Shown piece by piece: positions 1 to 8,536 of a stretch of DNA of 64,000 bases (position 1 is the first letter of the stretch; every line of letters starts with the position of its first letter). This DNA comes from a bacterium. GTDB lineage: Bacteria > Cyanobacteriota > Sericytochromatia > S15B-MN24 > UBA4093. The notes beneath the pieces are model-generated. The model did no database searches. It was not told the DNA's origin and was given only the letters and a program-made list of their open reading frames with translations. The stretch spans positions 22,391 through 86,390 of the forward strand of contig JAGIBK010000010.1 of the NCBI GenBank assembly GCA_017744355.1, in the 5' to 3' direction. The position numbers and the translations under genes are program-made.

Positions 1-1
1 G

Positions 2-64
2 GACGAGTGGTGGGCCGAGAACGAGGCGATCGCCTACCTCCAGGCCCTGCACGAGGCCCGCTGA
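2..64 (+). CDS. 3' end of a gene running in from the left edge
   Basis: An open frame enters from the window edge and reads DEWWAENEAIAYLQALHEAR before a TGA stop. Only 20 residues are visible, so no function can be assigned. Its frame is supported by the strong terminator that follows 7 bases after the stop. It contains a GCGATCGC octamer. Confidence 0.5.
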   Translation, partial: DEWWAENEAIAYLQALHEAR

Positions 65-71
65 GCACGAA

Positions 72-101
72 GAAAGGGCGCCCCAGACGGGGCGCCCTTT
101 C
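72..101. terminator. Bidirectional intrinsic terminator
   Basis: A 13-bp perfect stem (GAAAGGGCGCCCC and its complement) with a 4-base loop lies between two convergent genes. The A-rich left flank and T-rich right side suit termination in both directions. Confidence 0.8.
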
Positions 102-117
102 TCGATGGGATGAAGCC

Positions 118-681
118 TTAGAACTTCGGAACGATCACGAAGCGGTTGGCCTTGAGGCTGAAGTTGAGGTAGTAGGTCGTGACGGCGCCATCGGGACGCA
201 CGGCGGTCATTTCCTTGGTCTGGGAGTTCCAGCGGACCACGTTGGACTGGTAGCCCTTGGCGAAGCTGGTGGTGTCGAAGTAGAACTTGAGGTCGCCGCG
301 CTTGCCGGCGGCCAGGTCGGTGGCCTGCTGGAGGTACTGGGCGGCCGAGGTGACCTTGGGGTTGAACTCGTGGCCGTGCTTGAGGAAGTGGGTCTCGAGG
401 TTCTGCTCGGCGGTCAGGTTGGCCGCGGGACGCGAGGCGAACTGGCCGTTGGGCGCCATGTTGCGGCTCTTCGAGATGATGTCGAGCTGCTCGTCGGTCA
501 GCTTCACGCCGAGGGCGGAGACCGCCTTGATGAACTCGGCCTTGGTCGTGGGCTCGGCGGCGAGGGCCTTGCTCGTCTGCGTGTTGGACGAGGCGACGAT
601 GCCGGTGCCGGCAAGACCGCAGCCGCTCAGCGACAGGAGCAAAGTGGAGAGGGCGAGCGCGGAGAACAGCTGCTTCTTCAT
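118..681 (-). CDS. Putative lipoprotein of unknown function
   Basis: A 187-residue protein starting MKKQLFSALALSTLLLSLSGC, a typical signal peptide with a lipobox (LSGC) around residue 20, so it is probably a membrane-anchored lipoprotein. The frame extends 19 codons further upstream, but this start places the signal peptide at the N-terminus and has a GAGGT-like site about 9 bases before it. The mature part is hydrophilic, with no motif that I recognise. It ends just before a terminator shared with the convergent gene at the left edge. Confidence 0.6.
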   Translation of the reverse strand: MKKQLFSALALSTLLLSLSGCGLAGTGIVASSNTQTSKALAAEPTTKAEFIKAVSALGVKLTDEQLDIISKSRNMAPNGQFASRPAANLTAEQNLETHFLKHGHEFNPKVTSAAQYLQQATDLAAGKRGDLKFYFDTTSFAKGYQSNVVRWNSQTKEMTAVRPDGAVTTYYLNFSLKANRFVIVPKF

Positions 682-785
682 TGGGTACCTCGGTGAGGGG
701 ATGGGGGCCACTCTCCTTATCCCCGGTTTTGGATCCAACCTTGCTAATGTGATCTAATGTTTGTGTTAAGAAGTGGTAATGATGC

Positions 786-2030
786 TCATTCCAGCGGGAT
801 CATTTCTTCGATCCCGCGCCCGCTGACGTAGTAGAGGCGATCGCCTCCGGGAGAAAGGCACAGGCTGCCGACTTGGAGGCTGGCGTCGTAGCCGATGCTC
901 ACCGCGCCGAGGTTGTAGGCGCTCGTGTCGTCCAAGCGCCGCTTGAGGACGCTGCGCCCCGAGCGGAAGTACACCCAGGCCTGATCGGGCGAGAGGGTGT
1001 GGTCGTACTCGCTGTAGAACCAGAGCTTTTGAAGCTGCGCGCTTCCTGGATCGAGCAGGAAGAGGCCGTCGCCATCCGTCTGGCCGTAAGTGTAACTCAG
1101 GGTGCAGAACATGGGCTTGTGGAAGAGGATCCCGCGCGGGGTCCACTGGATCGGGCCGAAGCCGAAGCTCCACTGGGGATGGATGGGAAAGCGCGCAAGC
1201 GATGTCTCGCGACCCATGGCGTCCCGCTTGACGATTTCAAGCTGATTTTCACCCGTAAGGCCCAGATCCGGCGCTGTCCAAGCTTCCTGGACCTGGGCGA
1301 GGTAGGCGAGTGCCGTGCCGTCCGGTGAAAAGGCGGGTGCCAGCAGGGGAGTGGCGCTCGAGGTGGCGAGCTGAACCGGTCCGGCGGGATCGGACCCGGT
1401 GCCGAGCCAGAGCTCGTAGCGAGGCGGGATCGAGCCACTCGAAGCCACGGCGTAGGCGAGCCCCCCGGATCCCCAGTCGAAGGAGTCGAGGCGATCGCCT
1501 GGCGCGAGCCCGAAGTCGCGTACGATCCGAGCCCCGCTGCCGTCGAGGGTGATGCGCTTGAGGGCGCCGTCCTCGACGAAGGCCAGGCCGTTGCCGTCGG
1601 GGGTGAGGGTCAGGCTGGTCAAGGGCAGGCCTTCGCTCGGGTCGTAGAGGGTCCGGCTGGGATAGATCACCCGGTGGTTGGAGAGGGTGACGGTCGAGAC
1701 ATTCGCCGATGGGCTCGAGAGGCTCACGGCCTGCTGCTGGGGGAAGTAGCGCGGCTGCTCGAATTCGAGCGCGTAGCTCCCGTAGGGGATCCCCTCGAAG
1801 GCGTAGCGTCCCTTGGTGTCCGTGTGCACCTCGCGCGAAAGCGTCGCCGAGCGCAGGCGGACTTTGAGCCCCTCGTGTCGGATCAACCCTTCGAACCGGG
1901 CCGTCCCCGAGATGCTGCCCGTTGGCTCGGGCGCCGGGCTCGGGGAGAGGGGGCCGGCCGGCGCGCGGCAGCCCGCGATGATCGCGCTCGCGAGGAAAAG
2001 GGCCGTGAAAAGGGGAAGGGCCTGCGGCAT
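786..2030 (-). CDS. Lipoprotein with a carboxypeptidase-regulatory-like domain and a beta-propeller
   Basis: 414 residues from the start MPQALPLFTALFLASAIIAGC, a lipoprotein signal (lipobox IAGC). Residues about 40-110 have the pattern of a CarboxypepD_reg-like beta sandwich (GTARFEG, DTKGRYAFEGIPYGSY). The rest has repeated segments such as LTPDGNGLAF, FSPDGTALAY and LSPGGDRLYY, typical of WD40/PD40 (TolB-like) propeller blades. The open frame continues 32 codons upstream, but a GGGAGA site and the signal peptide support the chosen start. Probably a cell-surface or periplasmic structural or binding protein; the ligand is unknown. Confidence 0.65.
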   Translation of the reverse strand: MPQALPLFTALFLASAIIAGCRAPAGPLSPSPAPEPTGSISGTARFEGLIRHEGLKVRLRSATLSREVHTDTKGRYAFEGIPYGSYALEFEQPRYFPQQQAVSLSSPSANVSTVTLSNHRVIYPSRTLYDPSEGLPLTSLTLTPDGNGLAFVEDGALKRITLDGSGARIVRDFGLAPGDRLDSFDWGSGGLAYAVASSGSIPPRYELWLGTGSDPAGPVQLATSSATPLLAPAFSPDGTALAYLAQVQEAWTAPDLGLTGENQLEIVKRDAMGRETSLARFPIHPQWSFGFGPIQWTPRGILFHKPMFCTLSYTYGQTDGDGLFLLDPGSAQLQKLWFYSEYDHTLSPDQAWVYFRSGRSVLKRRLDDTSAYNLGAVSIGYDASLQVGSLCLSPGGDRLYYVSGRGIEEMIPLE

Positions 2031-2206
2031 GACGGGGTCTCCCGGAGGGGCGGCACGACTCCCGTACCCGAAACGGTCCACCGAGCGACCCCCCGCTTGT
2101 TTGCTATCGACGAGGCGATCCGGCAAAAACGGCCGTTGAGCACGCCGAGACGGCGTGATTCCATAGAGGCCTTGCGCTGTTCGACGTGGGAGAAGGAGGC
2201 AAGCCG

Positions 2207-2521
2207 ATGGGCTTCAGGCCTCTGGGTGCGCTGCTCTGGGGCGTGGGGATCGCCGTGCTCCTCTACGGGATCGCCTTCTTCGGCCTGATGACGGGGCGCC
2301 TCGGGGTGGACCCGGCCTTCGGCTGCGGGGTCGTGGCCTTCCTCGTCGGGGTCGGGTCGCTGGCCGTCTTCCTCTGGGCCATGCTGCTCGATTGCCTTAG
2401 GCGACCCTTCGATGAGGGAGAGACCCGCCGCCTGCTCTATGCGGCCTTGATTGTGGGCTTGGTGCCCGTGGGGGCGCTGCTCTACTACTTCAGGGTCGTG
2501 CGCCCGGGAGCGCGGTCATGA
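2207..2521 (+). CDS. Small integral membrane protein
   Basis: 104 residues with three strongly hydrophobic segments (about residues 5-27, 35-60 and 78-97). The start is set by a good ribosome-binding site, AGAAGGAGG at 2191-2199, 7 bases before the ATG. The stop overlaps the next start (ATGA), so it is probably cotranscribed and translationally coupled with the LCP protein. It may be a membrane partner of that enzyme. No family recognised. Confidence 0.6.
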   Translation: MGFRPLGALLWGVGIAVLLYGIAFFGLMTGRLGVDPAFGCGVVAFLVGVGSLAVFLWAMLLDCLRRPFDEGETRRLLYAALIVGLVPVGALLYYFRVVRPGARS

Positions 2522-3465
2522 CCCGCCGCCAAGGCGTCGCCCTGGCCCTGACGGCCCTCTTGAGCTTCGGCCTGGGCGGCGTCTCGGGTTACGTGGTGGG
2601 CGATCTCTTGCGACCGCCGCCGCCGCCCGTGGTGCTCGCATCGCTTCCTCCCGCGCCGACGCCGACCCCCCACGCCGATGCGCAGACGATCCTCGTCATG
2701 GCGAGCGACGCCAAGGGGGACGACGGCCGCGACTCGCTCCACAGCAACACCGACTCCATGCTCTTGATCCACATGGATTCGACGGCCAAGCGCCTGAGCG
2801 TGCTTGCCATCCCCCGCGACACCCGCACGGCGATCGAGGGGCACGGCACCTTCAAGGTCAACGCCGCCAACGCCTACGGCGGGCCGGAGCTCGCCAAGCG
2901 CACCGTCTCGCGGCTGGTCGGGGTGCCGATCGATCGCTACCTGCTCTTGAGCCTGCGCGGGGTGCGCGCGGCGGTCGACGCCATCGGCGGGGTCGAGGTG
3001 ACGGTGCCCAAGCGCATGTACTACCGTGATCGCGCCGGAGGTCTGACGATCGATCTGCAACCGGGTCGCCAGCGCCTCTCGGGCCGGCAGGCCGAGGCCT
3101 TCTTGCGCTTTCGCCACGACGATGAGGGCGACATCGGGCGCATCCATCGCCATCAGGCCTTCATGACCGAGCTCGCGAGCCAGGTCTTCGGCCCCCGGAG
3201 CTTCTTCCAGATCCCGGCGCTGTGGGTGGCCCTGCGCGGCCACGTCGAGACGGATCTCTCGACCGCCGAGGCCCTGCGCATCGCCCACACGGTGCGCGGC
3301 CTGGATCTGGCGAACGGCGTCGAGATGGTGGTGCTGCCCGGTCACGAGGATCGCAGCCGAGGCCCCTGGTACTGGGAGGCCGACCTGGCGGCGATCGAGC
3401 CCTTCTTGGCGCGCAACTTTCGCAAACCCGCCGTGAATCCGCCGCCCGCCTCCGAGGGCGGCTGA
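2518..3465 (+). CDS. LytR-CpsA-Psr (LCP) family protein
   Basis: 315 residues. An N-terminal membrane anchor (residues 6-30) and a proline-rich linker precede the LCP catalytic domain, recognisable from NTDSMLLIHMD, LAIPRDT and FKVNAANAYGG, with RFRHDDEGDIGRIHRHQ near the end. LCP enzymes transfer undecaprenyl-linked glycopolymers to the cell wall, acting outside the cytoplasmic membrane. The arginine in IPRDT and the acidic residues match those that bind the polyprenyl pyrophosphate. It is coupled to the small membrane protein upstream. Confidence 0.85.
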   Translation: MTRRQGVALALTALLSFGLGGVSGYVVGDLLRPPPPPVVLASLPPAPTPTPHADAQTILVMASDAKGDDGRDSLHSNTDSMLLIHMDSTAKRLSVLAIPRDTRTAIEGHGTFKVNAANAYGGPELAKRTVSRLVGVPIDRYLLLSLRGVRAAVDAIGGVEVTVPKRMYYRDRAGGLTIDLQPGRQRLSGRQAEAFLRFRHDDEGDIGRIHRHQAFMTELASQVFGPRSFFQIPALWVALRGHVETDLSTAEALRIAHTVRGLDLANGVEMVVLPGHEDRSRGPWYWEADLAAIEPFLARNFRKPAVNPPPASEGG

Positions 3466-3598
3466 TGTTCTAGGAGGTTTACGATTTCTTTCTCAGTTGA
3501 TAACAAATCCTAAAACTCAAGGGCGAAAGATCGATCCATTGGGAGACGACAATCCCTCTCAGCTATCATCCATCACGCTGAGAAGGAGGCCGTTCTTC

Positions 3599-4096
3599 AT
3601 GTTCAAGCGCCTGACCCTGACGCTCGCCGCTCTGACGCTCCTGGCCGGTTGCGGGATTGCACCCCAGGCAGGGGTGGGGACTTCCGCCGCGACGGGCGAG
3701 ATGCAGGCGAACAGCCTTTTCGGCGGCTTCAAAGAGAAGAACTACGCCGCCTCGGCCACCATCGCGGAGCTGCGGAAGCTCGCCGACGACGACGTCCACA
3801 ACAAGGCCAACGCGGGCAAGCGCTTCCAGGCGACGGGGGTCTTGAACGCTTCAATCGGCGACATGCAATTGGTGGACAAGAACGACGTCACCCTCTCGCT
3901 TTCCGGCGAGGGTGGCGATTACGCCTACATCCACCGGGAGCGCTTCATCTTGCGCAGCGGCGCCGATGCCTTCATCAAGAAGGTGGGCGCAGGCGAGCGG
4001 GTCACGGTCTACTTCACGGTGAAGACGGGCAATCTCAACACCCGCCTCCATGTCGATGCGATCAAGCGGGCGGACGGCAAGGTCGTCACCCTCTAA
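3599..4096 (+). CDS. Putative lipoprotein, possibly with an OB-like fold
   Basis: 165 residues starting MFKRLTLTLAALTLLAGC, a lipoprotein signal. The ribosome-binding site GAGAAGGAGG lies 9 bases upstream and excludes the longer open frame from 3497. The mature region (KRFQATGVLN, MQLVDKNDVTLSL, GERVTVYFTV) has the alternating strand pattern of small OB-fold proteins, but I cannot name a family. A strong inverted repeat follows. Confidence 0.55.
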   Translation: MFKRLTLTLAALTLLAGCGIAPQAGVGTSAATGEMQANSLFGGFKEKNYAASATIAELRKLADDDVHNKANAGKRFQATGVLNASIGDMQLVDKNDVTLSLSGEGGDYAYIHRERFILRSGADAFIKKVGAGERVTVYFTVKTGNLNTRLHVDAIKRADGKVVTL

Positions 4097-4110
4097 GCTC
4101 TGCTTCCTTA

Positions 4111-4160
4111 GCACGAACCAGCCCCCTCTCACCTTTCGGCGAGAGGGGGCTGGTTCGTGC
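4111..4160. terminator. 20-bp perfect inverted repeat between convergent genes
   Basis: A perfect 20-bp stem (4111-4130 with 4141-4160) and a 10-base loop, between the ends of two convergent genes. There is no T-run on either side, so it may act as a bidirectional terminator or be a copy of a widespread CCCCTCTC-type intergenic repeat. Confidence 0.6.
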
Positions 4161-4168
4161 ACCGTGTC

Positions 4169-4465
4169 TTAGAGCACCACGTGGTTCTGCCAGGCGCGGT
4201 AGGGATCGGGGGCGCTGGCGGTAGCGAGCGGCTTCTCGCTCGGCGAGCGGCGGTAGAGCGCTTCGAACTGGCGCTGGCGATCGCGCAGCCGATGCAGCAT
4301 GTAGTCGAAGTACTCCTGAAGCTGCGTGTACTCGGGATGGACCGAGATCTCGGTGAAGAAGTTGGTCTCCCGGCAGCGGGTCACCACCTCGCGCTTGTGC
4401 TCGTGCGCGAGCTCCAGCAAGAGCATCGCTTCGGCGCGGCTGTAGATGGAGAATTGATACGTCAT
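4169..4465 (-). CDS. Conserved-looking hypothetical protein
   Basis: 98 residues from MTYQFSIYSRAEAMLLLELA. The N-terminal 25 residues look like a short strand and helix, followed by a helical, charged C-terminal half (DYMLHRLRDRQRQFEALYRR). A longer frame begins at 4561, but the promoter at 4522-4549 and a G-rich region before this ATG favour the shorter form. No family recognised. Confidence 0.5.
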   Translation of the reverse strand: MTYQFSIYSRAEAMLLLELAHEHKREVVTRCRETNFFTEISVHPEYTQLQEYFDYMLHRLRDRQRQFEALYRRSPSEKPLATASAPDPYRAWQNHVVL

Positions 4466-4521
4466 GGCGTCGCCCCCCTTGCCCTGTTGGTGCAGAATCG
4501 GCCATGTATTAACTTTTGCTA

Positions 4522-4549
4522 AGTATAGCGTCCCCCCCATGACCGTCAA
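4522..4549 (-). promoter_or_regulatory. Sigma-70-type promoter
   Basis: On the minus strand, TTGACG (4549-4544), a 16-base spacer and TATACT (4527-4522). It would start transcription about 50 bases before the small gene ending at 4169. Its position rules out the upstream start of that frame. Confidence 0.5.
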
Positions 4550-4586
4550 CACTCGCTCCAAGCCCTATCGGCCGCCTCAAACGCCG

Positions 4587-4620
4587 ACCGCGCCGGCCCC
4601 ATCAATGGGGCCGGCGCGGT
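4587..4620 (-). terminator. Intrinsic terminator-like hairpin
   Basis: A 14-bp GC-rich perfect stem (4587-4600 with 4607-4620) and a 6-base loop lies 20 bases after the stop of the 4641-5147 gene. It lacks a clear T-run. Confidence 0.55.
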
Positions 4621-4640
4621 AGAAGGTGATAGGAAAGTGA

Positions 4641-5147
4641 CTAGTCCAGGTAGAAGGAGGTGACGACCTTGTGCTTCTCCTGGGCGTACTTCACCGACTC
4701 CATGAGGGTGTGGCTGGAGTGGTAGAGGAAGCAGATGAGCTGCTGGCAGTTGTCGATGATCTCCTGGTTGCACATCTGCGAGGCCTGGGCCAGGGTCAGA
4801 AGGCGACGCTCGGAGTGCTCGCGCACGTTGGGCAGGGTGCTCAGGAGCTCCTGGCTCTCGGCGCTCTGCTGCGAGAGCGTCTGGGGCAGGATGACCGTGA
4901 GGTTGCCGGGATTGGCACGCTGCACGCCCTTGATGACGGCCGAGTTGGTGCCGGCGGCGCCCGAGGTCAGGACGTTGTTGCCGGTCAGCGCGAGCGCGTA
5001 GGCGAGCATCTCGATCAGCTGCTGGTGGGTCAGGGAGATGTGACGGGTGCCGAGGATCGCGATCTTCTTGGAGCCGGACGACTGAATCGTCTGGAGCTCG
5101 GCCATGAAGGCATCGACGGTCTGGGGAGAAGCGGTGGTAACGTCCAT
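4641..5147 (-). CDS. SLOG/DprA-like Rossmann-fold protein
   Basis: 168 residues. KKIAILGTRHISLTHQQLIE, NVLTSGAAGTNSAVIKG and LTVILPQ form the nucleotide-binding core shared by DprA and LOG-type (SLOG) proteins, with GTR and SGAAGTN in the positions of the phosphate-binding loops. It is much shorter than DprA and lacks its extra domains. Stand-alone proteins of this kind occur in Cyanobacteria under the name DNA recombination-mediator protein A. The actual ligand is unknown. It is divergent from the pcrA region. Confidence 0.6.
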   Translation of the reverse strand: MDVTTASPQTVDAFMAELQTIQSSGSKKIAILGTRHISLTHQQLIEMLAYALALTGNNVLTSGAAGTNSAVIKGVQRANPGNLTVILPQTLSQQSAESQELLSTLPNVREHSERRLLTLAQASQMCNQEIIDNCQQLICFLYHSSHTLMESVKYAQEKHKVVTSFYLD

Positions 5148-5247
5148 AGGATGCGGGGTCCCCCTCGAATGAGTGATGGTGGTCAGCGATCCCGGGCGGC
5201 CAGGTCAAAAGCTCGACTCCGGCGCATAGAGCCCATAAACTAAGGAT

Positions 5248-5326
5248 AGAGCGTCTAACGAAACTGTTCCTTCTAGCCGCCAAAGGCGGCCAACCAGTGG
5301 CAATGCCTGGTTTTGTTAGATGCTCT
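5248..5326. repeat. 79-bp structured element, copy 1 (upstream of pcrA)
   Basis: The element can fold as an outer stem (AGAGCGTCTAAC with GTTAGATGCTCT), a GCCGCC-AAA-GGCGGC hairpin (5276-5290) and an AACCAG/CTGGTT hairpin (5292-5312). A second copy of identical length lies at 24090-24168. The two copies differ in the outer stem by compensatory changes (T-A to C-G and A-T to C-G). It ends about 60 bases before the pcrA start. The outer boxes GTCTAAC and GTTAGAT also match the RYYYAAC/GTTRRRY ends of integron attC sites, but copy 2 does not keep them. Confidence 0.7.
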
Positions 5327-5384
5327 TATCCCGAGAGAATAGCACGGTTGATTCTCTTCCGTCCAGCGGTAGCAAGGAGAACGC

Positions 5385-7628
5385 ATGGCCACCCTCAATC
5401 CGGTTCAGCAAGCGGCTGTCGAGCACGTCCAGGGCCCGCTGCTGATCCTCGCGGGGGCCGGCTCCGGCAAGACCCGCGTCCTGACTCACCGCATCGCCCA
5501 CCTCCTGCGCGCGGGCCACGCCCGCCCCTACGAGATCCTGGCCGTTACCTTCACCAACAAGGCCGCCAAGGAGCTCAAGGAGCGCTTGGATGTGCTCTTG
5601 CAAGCGGATGACATCAAGGCGTACGGCATGTGGGTAGGGACCTTCCACTCGATCTGCGCGCGGATCCTGCGCGAGGACATCGAGCTCTTGGGCGATCGCT
5701 ACCGCCGGAACTTCGTGATCTACGACGACTCCGAGCAGCTGACGGTCATCAAGGACGGCCTTGCGCGCCTCGGCCTCGACGACAAGGCCTATCCGCCCCG
5801 CTCGGTGCTCTCGGCCATCTCGCGCGCTAAGAGTCACGGCCAGGACGTGGAGCGCTACCAAGCCGAGGCTCGCGGCCACACCGCCCAGGCCATCGGTAGC
5901 CTCTACGCCTACTACCAGCAAGAGCTGGTGCGCCAGAACGCCCTGGACTTCGACGACCTGCTCCTTTTGGCGGTCCGCCTCTTCAGGGCCGCTCCCGACG
6001 TGCTCGACAAGTATCGCAAGCGCTTCAAGCACGTCCTGGTCGACGAGTATCAGGACACCAACCAGACCCAGTACCAGCTGGTCTCGCTCTTGGCCTCAGG
6101 CCACCACAACCTGTGCGTGGTGGGCGACGTGGACCAGAGCATCTACTCGTTCCGCGCCGCGGACTTCCGGATCATCCTGCAGTTCCAGCAGGACTTCCCC
6201 GACGCCAAAGTCGTCACCCTGGTCGAGAACTACCGCTCGACCGGGCGCATCCTGCAGGCGGCCAACGCCGTCATCGAGAACAACGCCGAGCGCTATCCCA
6301 AGGAGCTTTGGACGAACAACCCCGAGGGCGAGAAGCTCGTGGTCTACGAGGCCGAGGACGAGCGGGGCGAGGCCAGCTGGGTGGTCGAGCAGATCCGTGG
6401 TCCCCTGCGGCAGGAAGGCTACGGCTCCGAGGCGATCGCCGTTCTCTATCGCACCAACGCCCAGTCCCGCGCCATCGAGGACGAGCTGATGCGCTGGGGG
6501 ATCCCCTACCGCCTGATCGGGGGCACCCGCTTCTACGATCGTCGCGAGATCAAGGACGCCATGGCCTACCTGCGCCTGGCCTTCAACCCCTCGGACGACT
6601 CGGCCTTCTGCCGGATCGCGAACGTCCCGCGCCGGGGCCTGGGCGCCACCAGCCTGGGCAAGCTCGAAGAGGTCGCCCGCGAGCGCGGCATCTCCATGCT
6701 CGAGGCGGCGCTCGGCGAGGTGCCGACCCTAGGCCCCAAGCCGCGCAAGACCCTCGCCGATTTCGCCGCCTGGCTGATGGACTGGCACCGCAAGAGCGAG
6801 GACCTGAGCGTTCACGACACCCTCGCGCGCATGCTCGACGAGAGCGGCCTCTTGCCCGACTATCGCCGCGATACCAGCATCGAGGGCCGCGCCCGGGTCG
6901 AGAACCTGGAGGAATTGGTGACCGGTGCTCACCTCTTCTCGGAGGAGAGCGACGATCCTTCGCTGGGGGCTTTCCTGCTGACCACGGCGCTCGTTTCGGA
7001 TGCGGACCAGGCCGCCGAGGGTGAGGCCGTCACCCTCATGACCCTGCACTCGGCCAAGGGGCTGGAGTTCCCGGTGGTCTTCCTGGTCGGGATGGAGGAG
7101 GGCCTTTTCCCGCACAAGCGCACCCTCGATCATCCCGACGAGATCGAGGAGGAGCGCCGGATCTGCTACGTGGGCATCACCCGTGCCGAGGAGCGTCTGT
7201 TCCTGAGCCACGCCGGGCGCCGCATGCTCTTCGGTCAGTCCCAGTTCGCCATCCCCTCGCGCTTCCTTTCCGAGCTCCCCGAGGACCTGGTCCGGACCAT
7301 CACCCGGGTGGTGCCCGATGCCCCGCGCCGGGCCCGGATCCGGCAGGAGGAGCCGTGGCTCGACGAGGGCCTGGATGTTACATGGTCGGATGATTCGGGC
7401 ATAGAAGAGGCGAGGGGCCGTTCATTGCGCCGAGCGCCCTCGAAGCCTCCCGCCGAGGTTTCTGCCCCCTTCGCCATGGGCGATCGCGTCGCGCACCCGG
7501 CCTTCGGGCACGGGGTCGTCGCCCGGATCATCGGATCGGGCGAACGGGTTTGCCTCGCGGTTTCCTTCCCCGGCCTGGGACAGAAGATTCTCGACCTGCG
7601 CTTTGCGCCGCTGGAGAGGCTGGACTAG
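5385..7628 (+). CDS. pcrA: ATP-dependent DNA helicase PcrA/UvrD
   Basis: 747 residues, the usual length for this SF1A 3'-5' helicase, which unwinds DNA in repair and removes RecA filaments. Visible motifs are the Q motif (LNPVQQAAVEH), Walker A GAGSGKT (residues 24-30), Walker B VDEYQDTN near 220, GDVDQSIYSFRAAD, LVENYRST, VTLMTLHSAKGLEF and YVGITRAEERL. The C-terminal MGDRVAHPAFGHGVV segment is the Tudor-like domain of PcrA. AAGGAG precedes the ATG. The name pcrA is chosen over uvrD because of this C-terminal domain. Confidence 0.93.
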   Translation: MATLNPVQQAAVEHVQGPLLILAGAGSGKTRVLTHRIAHLLRAGHARPYEILAVTFTNKAAKELKERLDVLLQADDIKAYGMWVGTFHSICARILREDIELLGDRYRRNFVIYDDSEQLTVIKDGLARLGLDDKAYPPRSVLSAISRAKSHGQDVERYQAEARGHTAQAIGSLYAYYQQELVRQNALDFDDLLLLAVRLFRAAPDVLDKYRKRFKHVLVDEYQDTNQTQYQLVSLLASGHHNLCVVGDVDQSIYSFRAADFRIILQFQQDFPDAKVVTLVENYRSTGRILQAANAVIENNAERYPKELWTNNPEGEKLVVYEAEDERGEASWVVEQIRGPLRQEGYGSEAIAVLYRTNAQSRAIEDELMRWGIPYRLIGGTRFYDRREIKDAMAYLRLAFNPSDDSAFCRIANVPRRGLGATSLGKLEEVARERGISMLEAALGEVPTLGPKPRKTLADFAAWLMDWHRKSEDLSVHDTLARMLDESGLLPDYRRDTSIEGRARVENLEELVTGAHLFSEESDDPSLGAFLLTTALVSDADQAAEGEAVTLMTLHSAKGLEFPVVFLVGMEEGLFPHKRTLDHPDEIEEERRICYVGITRAEERLFLSHAGRRMLFGQSQFAIPSRFLSELPEDLVRTITRVVPDAPRRARIRQEEPWLDEGLDVTWSDDSGIEEARGRSLRRAPSKPPAEVSAPFAMGDRVAHPAFGHGVVARIIGSGERVCLAVSFPGLGQKILDLRFAPLERLD

Positions 7629-7691
7629 CCAGGCGCTTCGTTTTCGTTTCTTGTAGCCGTGCCGCCTGACGGCGAGCGGCGCCGGAGGTGG

Positions 7692-8153
7692 ATGTTGAAT
7701 CAGAGACCAGGCACCTCGGATCTCCCGCAGGAGATTCAGCTGACCATCCCCATATTGCAAAATATGGAGGTCGCCGCCACCCAGACCGCCGAGGCCGTGG
7801 CCGGGTTCATGGAGTTCGATTCCGACCAGATCGACGAACTCAAGCACGCCCTCATCGAGGCTTGCATCAACGCCTTCGAGCACTCCAAGTCCCAGGAGAA
7901 CAAGGTCTACATCCGCTTCGTGATGCGCCCCGACGACCTGATGGTGATCATCCAGGACTACGGGCAGGGCTTCGACCGCGAGTCGGTGCCTACGCCCGAC
8001 ATCAGCGCCAAGGTCGGCGGCAAGGACGACTACAAGCGGGGTTGGGGCCTCATGCTCATCGAAAGCATGATGGACTCCGTCGAGATCGCCTCCGGAGAGA
8101 CCGGGACGATGATTACCATGATCAAGCTTCGGCAAAAGGGAGGTTCCCAGTGA
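7692..8153 (+). CDS. RsbW-type anti-sigma/serine kinase ATPase
   Basis: 153 residues with a GHKL ATPase fold: the N box ELKHALIEACINAFEHS and the G1 box IIQDYGQGFD, then GWGLMLIESMMD as the G2 region. Such proteins bind a sigma factor or effector and phosphorylate a STAS antagonist. The antagonist gene overlaps its stop codon directly downstream. The start is set by CCGGAGG before ATG at 7692; 11 more codons are open upstream. No sigma factor is adjacent, so the output partner is unknown. Confidence 0.8.
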   Translation: MLNQRPGTSDLPQEIQLTIPILQNMEVAATQTAEAVAGFMEFDSDQIDELKHALIEACINAFEHSKSQENKVYIRFVMRPDDLMVIIQDYGQGFDRESVPTPDISAKVGGKDDYKRGWGLMLIESMMDSVEIASGETGTMITMIKLRQKGGSQ

Positions 8154-8497
8154 TCAACCAGTTCGCGGTCACCGTCCGCAAGGAAGGCGATTACGCCGTG
8201 CTCTACACGGACGGCTACATCAACAACCTCGGCGGCGAGAAGATCGGCGAGGCCGCCCTCGCGTTGCTGGGCGAGGGCGTCAAGCGCCTCGTCATCAACA
8301 TGGAGAAGTCGACGGTCATCAACTCGATCGGCATCTCCATCCTGATCGAGGTGATCGAGAAGGTTCAGGAGATCAACGGGGGGCTCGCCTTCTGCGGCCT
8401 GACCAAGACCATCGCCAAGACCTTCACGATCATGGGCCTGGCTCAGTTCGCCACGCTCGCGGAGAGCGAGGAGCAGGCGATCGCCGCTCTGAGCTAA
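8150..8497 (+). CDS. STAS-domain anti-sigma factor antagonist (RsbV-like)
   Basis: 115 residues from a GTG that overlaps the kinase stop codon, with GGGAGG 5 bases before it. The protein is a single STAS domain. VINSIGISILIEVIEKV is the helix that carries the phosphorylatable serine (INS-IG, cf. DSSGL in RsbV). It would be phosphorylated by the upstream kinase and, when unphosphorylated, sequester it. Translational coupling supports a partner-switch pair. Confidence 0.8.
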   Translation: MINQFAVTVRKEGDYAVLYTDGYINNLGGEKIGEAALALLGEGVKRLVINMEKSTVINSIGISILIEVIEKVQEINGGLAFCGLTKTIAKTFTIMGLAQFATLAESEEQAIAALS

Positions 8498-8536
8498 ATT
8501 CCAAGCATGAGCCGCAGGCGCTAGGAGACCTTCCCC

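Noticed and set aside
5248..5326. Integron attC site upstream of pcrA
   Set aside because: The outer boxes match RYYYAAC and GTTRRRY, but the twin copy at 24090 lacks the invariant AAC/GTT bases while keeping the pairing. No integrase or cassette array is in the window. Kept only as an alternative.
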